Part shown: positions 59,101 through 64,000 of the stretch, in pieces
Position numbering within the stretch: the first letter of the stretch is position 1
Layout: the number at the start of each line of letters is the position of its first letter
DNA from: Acidobacteriota bacterium
GTDB taxonomy: Bacteria > Acidobacteriota > Terriglobia > Bryobacterales > Bryobacteraceae
Assembly (NCBI GenBank): GCA_026393985.1
Contig: JAPKZB010000002.1
Coordinates: 72,122 to 136,121 of the forward strand
DNA: 64,000 nt
Reading direction: 5' to 3'
Program-made: the position numbers and the translations under genes
The notes under the pieces: generated by a model
Databases searched by the model: none
Told to the model about the DNA's origin: nothing
The model's input: only the letters and a program-made list of their open reading frames with translations

Positions 59101-61158
59101 ATGACCTCCCCCCGGCTCCTCCTCCCCCTGCTCTGCGCCGCTCTGCTCCCGGCCCAACCCCCCGCTCCGCTCAACGTTGGCGGCCAGTACGCCGCGCCCT
59201 TTGAAGCCTGGCTCACCCGCCACGCCAAACAACTCTGGGACCAGCGCGAACAAGCCCTCAACCGCCTCGCCACCGCCGCGCAGATCCGCGAACGCCAAAC
59301 CACCCTCCGCCAAGCCATGCTCTCCACCCTGGGCGGCCTCCCCTCCACCAAAACCCCCCTCAACGCCCGCGTCACCGGCTCCTTCGTCCGCGACGGCTAT
59401 CGCGTCGAAAACATTATCTTTGAAAGCCAGCCCGGCTTCCTCGTCACCGCCAACCTCTACCTCCCCTCCACCGGCCGCCCCCCCTACCCCGCCGTCCTCG
59501 GCGTCGCCGGCCACAGCAACAACGGCAAAGCCTCCGCCACCTACCAGTCCGCCTTCATCGGGTTCGCCAAACAAGGCTTCGCCGTCCTTGCCTACGATCC
59601 CCCCGGCCAGGGCGAACGCCTCGAATACCTCGACCCCGACACCGCCCGCTCCCGCCCCGGCATCGGCGTCGCCGAACACAACATGGCCGGCCTCCAAACC
59701 CTCCTCACCGGTCACAGCCTCGCCCGCTACTTCATCTGGGACGGCATCCGCGCCTTCGACTATCTCCTCACCCGACCCGAAATCGACCCCCGCCGCATCG
59801 CCGTCGCCGGTAACTCCGGCGGCGGCACCCAGGCCTCCTACCTCGCCGTCTTCGAACCCCGCCTCGCCGCCGTCGTCGCCTCCTGCTACATCACCCGCTG
59901 GCGGGAACTCTGGGACGGCCCCGGTCCCCAGGACGCCGAACAGATCTTCCCCCGCTTCCTCGAACAGGGCCTCGACTTCGGCGACTTCGCCCTCGCCCAC
60001 GCCCCCCGCCCCTTCCTCATGACCACCGCTATCCGCGACTTCTTCCCCATCGACGGCGCCCGCGCCACCTTCAAACAAAACCAGCGCCTCTTCGACATGC
60101 TCGGCGCCGGCGAAAAAGCCGCCTACTTCGAATACGACGATACCCACGGCTGGTCCCAACCCCGCCGCGAAGCCGCCTACCGCTTCCTCGCCAAAAATCT
60201 CCAGGGCCGCGACATCGACGGCCGCGAACCTGCCCTCCTGCCCGAAGAGGAGTCGCTTCTCTATGCCACCCCCACCGGCCAGGTCTCCAGCTCCGGCGCC
60301 CGCCAAACCGTCCGTACCCTCAACCTCGCCGAAGCCCGGCGCCTGGCCGCCGTCCGGCCCCCCGTCACCCTCGCCTCCGTCCGCACCGCCCTCGGCTGGA
60401 CCGTCGCCCCCTCCGCCCCCGCCTCCCGCGCCATCGGCGACGAAACCCGCGCCGGCATCCGCATCGAAAAACTCGAACTCACCGTCGAAGGCGGCGTCCC
60501 CATTCCCGCCCTCCTGTTCCACCCCGCCCGCGCCCGTCGCGCCGTCCTCTTTGCCAGCTCCTTCGGCAAAGCCGCCGACCCCGACCTGCTCGAACTCGCC
60601 CAGGCCGGAACCCTCGTCCTCGCCCTCGACCCCCGCGGCACCGGCGAGAGCTATCAAACGCCCAACCGCGGCGGCTACCGCCAGGACTACCAACTCGCCG
60701 CCCGCGCCATGCTCCTCGGCCGCAACCTCGTCCAAATGCAAACCGCCGACCTTCTCGCCGCCGCCCGCTACCTCCAATCCCGCCCCGAAGCCGCCAACCT
60801 CCCCCTCGCCCTCTACGCCAAAGGCGCCCTCGGCCCCGCCGCCACCTTCGCCGCCGCCCTCGAACCCTCCCTCGCCGAACTCGTCCTCGACCGCTCCATC
60901 GTCAGCTATCTCGACCTCGCCGCCGCCCCCGTCCACGAAGGCCTCAACACGGTCGTCGTTCCCGGCGTCCTCCGCCATCTCGACCTGCCCGAGGTCGTCA
61001 AACTCATCGCCCCCCGCCCGGTCACCCTCATCTCCCCCGTCTACCCGAATGGCCGCCGCCTGCTCTCCTCCGAAGTCACCGTGCCCGGCGCCCGCGTCCT
61101 CCTCCGCGGCGAAGGCTGGAATCTCCAGCGCACCCTCCCGCCCTGGTTTGTTCAATAA
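59101..61158 (+). CDS. Acetyl-xylan-esterase-like hydrolase with a second, degenerate domain
   Basis: A 685-residue exported protein (signal LLLPLLCAALLPAQP). The first alpha/beta-hydrolase half (about 100-400) has nucleophile Ser near residue 239 in GNSGGGTQ, an Asp in RDFFPIDGA and a His in DDTHGWS, so it is likely active on acyl esters of polysaccharides. The second half (about 470-680) repeats the fold (LALDPRGTGESYQT) but has YAKGALGPA where the GxSxG nucleophile should be, so it is probably inactive. Its third-codon positions are very C-rich compared with genes before 36 kb. The ATG at 59101 starts the signal peptide. Confidence 0.8.
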   Translation: MTSPRLLLPLLCAALLPAQPPAPLNVGGQYAAPFEAWLTRHAKQLWDQREQALNRLATAAQIRERQTTLRQAMLSTLGGLPSTKTPLNARVTGSFVRDGYRVENIIFESQPGFLVTANLYLPSTGRPPYPAVLGVAGHSNNGKASATYQSAFIGFAKQGFAVLAYDPPGQGERLEYLDPDTARSRPGIGVAEHNMAGLQTLLTGHSLARYFIWDGIRAFDYLLTRPEIDPRRIAVAGNSGGGTQASYLAVFEPRLAAVVASCYITRWRELWDGPGPQDAEQIFPRFLEQGLDFGDFALAHAPRPFLMTTAIRDFFPIDGARATFKQNQRLFDMLGAGEKAAYFEYDDTHGWSQPRREAAYRFLAKNLQGRDIDGREPALLPEEESLLYATPTGQVSSSGARQTVRTLNLAEARRLAAVRPPVTLASVRTALGWTVAPSAPASRAIGDETRAGIRIEKLELTVEGGVPIPALLFHPARARRAVLFASSFGKAADPDLLELAQAGTLVLALDPRGTGESYQTPNRGGYRQDYQLAARAMLLGRNLVQMQTADLLAAARYLQSRPEAANLPLALYAKGALGPAATFAAALEPSLAELVLDRSIVSYLDLAAAPVHEGLNTVVVPGVLRHLDLPEVVKLIAPRPVTLISPVYPNGRRLLSSEVTVPGARVLLRGEGWNLQRTLPPWFVQ

Positions 61159-61224
61159 GCGTTCGTTCATTAGGCCGACCCCCCCCGTTTGAGTCCGTCC
61201 GGAATTTCCAGTACGCTGTAGGGC

Positions 61225-62442
61225 ATGACCACCCGGCGTACCTTCCTAGCCTCTGCCATGGCGGCCGGCGCAGCCTTCGGCAACTCCAAGACATTCCCCT
61301 ATCAGGAATTCGAGCAGCGCATCGCCAAAAAAGATTTCCGCGACATGACCAAGGACGTCCTCCCCACGCCCTGCATGGTCGTCGATCTCGATCTCTTTGA
61401 GAAAAACCTCAAAACCATGGCCGACTACGCCAAGTCGGCCCCCATCCAACTCCGTCCCCACGTGAAGGTACACAAGAGTCTGGATATCGCCAAACGCCAA
61501 GTGGCCCTCGGCGCCATCGGCGTCACCACCGCCACCATCGCCGAAAGCGAACTGATGTCCCGCGGCGGCATCAAAGGCGTCCTCTGGACCAAACAACCGG
61601 CCAGCAACAACAACATCATCCGCGCCGTCAACCTGAGCAAGGCTGACCCTACGTTCATGTTCGTCGTCGACGACTTCAACGTGCTGGCGAAGGTCGACGA
61701 AGCCGCCGCCGCCGCCAAAACCAAGTGCCGCATCGTCGTCTCGGTCTACGCCGGCCTCACCCGCCAGGGCATCGCCAACGGCCAGCCTGCCGTCGACCTC
61801 GCCAAGCGCGTCCTCTCGGCCAAAAACGTCAGCTTCGAAGGTTGGATGGCCTACTCCGGCGGCGCCTCTCATACCAAAGGTTGGCAAGCCCGCCTCCAGA
61901 AGTCGATTGAAGACCTCTCCGGCGTGAACGAAACCGTTGCTCTCGCCAAAAAAGCCGGTCTCCCCGCCGGCATCGTCAGCGGCGGCTCCACCGGGACCTA
62001 CAACATGGACCACGAACTCGGGCTCACCGAACTCGAGTGCGGCAGCTATGTCTTCATGGACTCCATCTACCGCGCCGTCGGCGGTAAGTCCAACGGCGAA
62101 ATCTACACCGATTTCGACAACTCCCTCAGCATCATCGCCACGGTCGACAGCAAACACCACGCCGGCCAAGCCACCATCGACTACGGCAACAAGGCGCTCA
62201 TCCAGACGACCGACCAGGTGAAGGGTATGCCCTGGATGCGCCTCGAAAAGCAGGGCGCCGAGTACGGCATCCTCCGCTGGAGCGATGGCGGCGGAGAAAC
62301 CAAAGTCGGCGACCGCGTCGAGATCTACTGCTCCAACCTCGACATGAGCACCAACTGCTACGACCGCTACTACATCGCCCGCGGCAATCAAATCGTCGAC
62401 GTCTGGCCCATCATGGGCCGGGCCGGCGCCGCCCAACGCTAA
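61225..62442 (+). CDS. D-threonine-aldolase/D-serine-dehydratase-like protein, exported
   Basis: A 405-residue alanine-racemase-fold PLP protein. Tat leader TRRTFLASAMAAGAAFG (residues 3-19) is unusual for this family, which is normally cytoplasmic. PLP lysine lies in RPHVKVHKS (78-85), and the phosphate site is SGGSTGTY. At the C-terminus the metal-binding H-x-C/D of the DSD1/D-threonine aldolase group reads N-x-D (CSNLDMSTNCYDRYY), so one ligand is changed. Substrate is unknown: it may act on a hydroxy amino acid. A TACGCT box lies about 8 nt before the ATG. Confidence 0.75.
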   Translation: MTTRRTFLASAMAAGAAFGNSKTFPYQEFEQRIAKKDFRDMTKDVLPTPCMVVDLDLFEKNLKTMADYAKSAPIQLRPHVKVHKSLDIAKRQVALGAIGVTTATIAESELMSRGGIKGVLWTKQPASNNNIIRAVNLSKADPTFMFVVDDFNVLAKVDEAAAAAKTKCRIVVSVYAGLTRQGIANGQPAVDLAKRVLSAKNVSFEGWMAYSGGASHTKGWQARLQKSIEDLSGVNETVALAKKAGLPAGIVSGGSTGTYNMDHELGLTELECGSYVFMDSIYRAVGGKSNGEIYTDFDNSLSIIATVDSKHHAGQATIDYGNKALIQTTDQVKGMPWMRLEKQGAEYGILRWSDGGGETKVGDRVEIYCSNLDMSTNCYDRYYIARGNQIVDVWPIMGRAGAAQR

Positions 62443-62457
62443 GCCCCCTTGCTCAGC

Positions 62458-62486
62458 CTCCGGGACGGTCCTCCCCCGTCCCGGAG
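62458..62486. repeat. 11-bp hairpin between the aldolase-like gene and DUF1501-E
   Basis: CTCCGGGACGG (62458-62468) and CCGTCCCGGAG (62476-62486) pair perfectly around a 7-nt loop. No T-tract follows; it lies 14-42 nt before the GTG start at 62500. Could be a terminator of the preceding gene or a control element. Confidence 0.55.
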
Positions 62487-62499
62487 CCAACAGATCCCC

Positions 62500-63888
62500 G
62501 TGTCCAACCCCTCCCGCCGTCAACTCCTCGAACGCACCACCCTCGGCTTCGGCTCCCTCGTCCTCGCCGACCTGCTCGCCGCCCAGCCCATCAACGATAT
62601 CTCCGCCCGGCCTCCCCATTTCCCCGCCAAAGCCAAGGCCATCATCCAGCTCGTCCAGAACGGCGGCCCCAGCCAGATGGACCTGTTCGACCCCAAGCCG
62701 CTTCTCAAGAAACTCGCCGGCAAGCCCCTGCCCGGCGGCGTCGAAATCCACCAGCCCAACAACGTCAATACGCTTCTGCCCTCGCCCTTCTCCTTCCAGA
62801 AGTACGGCGCCGCGGGCATGGACATCTCCGAGATGCTCCCCCACACCGCGAAGATCGTCGACGACCTCACCTTCATCCGCAGCATGCACACCGAGCACAA
62901 CAACCACCTCGAAGCGCTCAACATGCTGCTCACCTGCAAGATCTTCCCCGGCCGGCCCGTCATGGGCGCCTGGGTCAGCTACGCCCTCGGCACCGAAAAT
63001 CAGAATCTGCCCGCCTACGTCGTCCTGCGCGACCCCACCGGCTACACCATCGGTGGCAAACAGCTCTGGGCCAACGGCTACCTGCCGGCCACCTTCGCCG
63101 GCGTCGAGTTCAGCATGAAGGGCGCGCCGGTGCACCACTTGAATCCCCCGGCCGGCCAAGCCCCCGGCGCCCAGCGGGCCACTCTCGATCTGCTTGCCAG
63201 GCTCAACGAATCCCACGCCAGCCAGCATCCCGGCGAACAGGAACTCGAAGCCCGCATCCGCAACTTCGAACTTGCCGCCCGCATGCAGCTCGCCGCCGGC
63301 GAAGTCCTCGATACTGCCAAGGAAACCGAAGCCACCAAGAAACTCTACGGCCTCGACGACCCCAAGTCCGGCGCCTACGGCCTCCGCTGCCTCATGGCCC
63401 GGCGACTCGTTGAACGCGGCGTCCGCTTCGTCCAGGTCACCACGAGCCCCGGCCAGCCCTGGGACCACCACAACAGCGTCTCGAAGGACATGCACAAGAT
63501 CGCCGGCGAGGTCGACCAAGGCTCGGCCGCCCTCATCACCGACCTCAAATCCCGCGGCCTCCTCGATTCCACCATCGTTATGTGGGCCGGTGAGTTCGGC
63601 CGCCTCCCCACCACTCAGAACGGCGACGGCCGCGACCACAACCGCAACGCCTTCACCCTCTGGTTCGCCGGCGGCGGCTTCAAAAAAGGGCTCATCTACG
63701 GCGAAACCGACGAATTCGGCTACAAAGCCGTCGTCAACCGCGTCTCCGTCCCCGCCATGATCGCCACCGTCCTGCGCCAACTGGGCCTCGACCACGCCAA
63801 GGTGCAGTATCCCAACGGCGGGCGCCTTGAAACCCCCTCCGACGTCTCCGTCACCGGCGCCCAACCCGTCCTCGATCTCCTCGCATGA
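62500..63888 (+). CDS. DUF1501 protein (pair E)
   Basis: A 462-residue Tat-type protein (SRRQLLERTTLGFG). NGGPSQMDLFDPKP, GTENQNLPAYVV, CLMARRLVERGVRFVQ, WDHHNSVS, DLKSRGLLDSTIVMWAGEFGRLP and GRDHNRNAFTLWFAG follow the family, though WGGEFGRTP is altered to WAGEFGRLP. I chose GTG 62500, which places the twin-arginine near the N-terminus, after the hairpin; a TTG at 62449 would cover the hairpin. In this pair DUF1501 comes first, unlike the other four. Confidence 0.8.
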   Translation: MSNPSRRQLLERTTLGFGSLVLADLLAAQPINDISARPPHFPAKAKAIIQLVQNGGPSQMDLFDPKPLLKKLAGKPLPGGVEIHQPNNVNTLLPSPFSFQKYGAAGMDISEMLPHTAKIVDDLTFIRSMHTEHNNHLEALNMLLTCKIFPGRPVMGAWVSYALGTENQNLPAYVVLRDPTGYTIGGKQLWANGYLPATFAGVEFSMKGAPVHHLNPPAGQAPGAQRATLDLLARLNESHASQHPGEQELEARIRNFELAARMQLAAGEVLDTAKETEATKKLYGLDDPKSGAYGLRCLMARRLVERGVRFVQVTTSPGQPWDHHNSVSKDMHKIAGEVDQGSAALITDLKSRGLLDSTIVMWAGEFGRLPTTQNGDGRDHNRNAFTLWFAGGGFKKGLIYGETDEFGYKAVVNRVSVPAMIATVLRQLGLDHAKVQYPNGGRLETPSDVSVTGAQPVLDLLA

Positions 63889-64000
63889 AACTCCTCTCCC
63901 TCCTCCTGCTCGCCCCCGCCTTCGCCCTCGCCGCTGCCCCCAACTACGAAGAGCACGTCCTCCCCATCTTCACCAAGTACTGCTTCACCTGCCACGGCCA
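63885..64000 (+). CDS. PSD1 cytochrome c-like protein (pair E, partial)
   Basis: The first 38 codons are visible: signal peptide LLSLLLLAPAFALAAA, then NYEEHVLPIFTKYCFTCHG, with haem motif CFTCH, the PSCyt1 start. ATG 63885 overlaps the DUF1501-E stop (ATGA). The remainder lies outside the window. Confidence 0.75.
   Translation, partial: MKLLSLLLLAPAFALAAAPNYEEHVLPIFTKYCFTCHG

Noticed and set aside
58951-61170. A minus-strand open frame of about 740 codons opposite the esterase gene
   Set aside because: Its translation is a low-complexity Gly/Ala/Glu/Asp-rich string, the usual antisense shadow of a C-rich gene. The plus strand has an intact catalytic triad and a signal peptide.
61246-63864. 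A minus-strand open frame of about 870 codons opposite the aldolase-like and DUF1501-E genes
   Set aside because: It spans two real plus-strand genes with clear family motifs and is Gly/Ala/Val/Asp-rich without any motif; an antisense artefact of high GC.

Overview
The window is GC-rich DNA with tightly packed genes on both strands. It suggests a soil-type Acidobacteriota, most likely of the Solibacter/Bryobacter group; this is inferred from gene content, since no rRNA or ribosomal protein gene is present. The markers are five DUF1501 + PSD1 (Planctomycete-type cytochrome c, DUF1549/DUF1553) gene pairs, Tat-exported sulfatases, a Ser/Thr kinase fused to a TonB C-terminal domain, and many start codons lying 6-12 nt after a TANNNT -10 box, which suggests frequent leaderless mRNAs.

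Layout. 1-6.6 kb: a DUF2490 protein (partial), two Tat sulfatases flanking a possibly nonsense-interrupted membrane protein, and a metzincin-type metalloprotease coupled to sulfatase 2. 6.6-9.4 kb (minus): a nagA-like deacetylase, a ring-cleavage-dioxygenase-like protein and a WD40 propeller. 9.4-9.67 kb: the only gene-free stretch over 300 nt; it holds a compact set of hairpins ending in a strong intrinsic terminator (candidate small RNA). 9.67-19.7 kb: ilvE, an M48 protease, a Zn alcohol dehydrogenase, PSD1/DUF1501 pair A, a double universal stress protein, an MgtC/DUF4010 membrane protein and tpx. 19.9-24.2 kb: a PDZ/GAF/PAS histidine kinase and its sigma-54 activator. 24.2-29.3 kb (minus): a vitamin B12 uptake operon (TonB receptor, binding protein, ATPase, permease) under a cobalamin riboswitch. 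29.3-32.7 kb: a YfhO-type membrane protein and an M20 deacylase, divergent from an amidohydrolase. 33.5-41.3 kb: pairs B and C back to back. 41.3-49.2 kb: fhs, an ECHDC3-like crotonase, an enolase-superfamily enzyme, pair D and a DinB/DUF1572 protein. 49.2-54.7 kb: two tandem triple-repeat DUF4177-like secreted proteins, a glycine-zipper lipoprotein, dusB, rnhA and a sugar-acid dehydratase. 54.7-59 kb: an amidase, the kinase-TonB fusion and a ParA-like ATPase with a small HTH partner. 59.1-64 kb: a two-domain acetyl-xylan-esterase-like hydrolase, a D-threonine-aldolase-like secreted protein and pair E, whose PSD1 runs off the window end.

How it fits together. Most of the content points to a scavenging lifestyle: exported sulfatases, esterases, peptidases and deacetylases release sugars and amino acids; PSD1/DUF1501 pairs, of unknown function, probably act on complex polymers outside the cytoplasm; B12 is imported rather than visibly made. 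Strand composition changes sharply: the + strand is G-rich from about 3.5 to 36 kb and C-rich from about 38 to 64 kb, whichever strand the genes are on, so a replication-arm switch or a rearrangement boundary probably lies near 36-38 kb.
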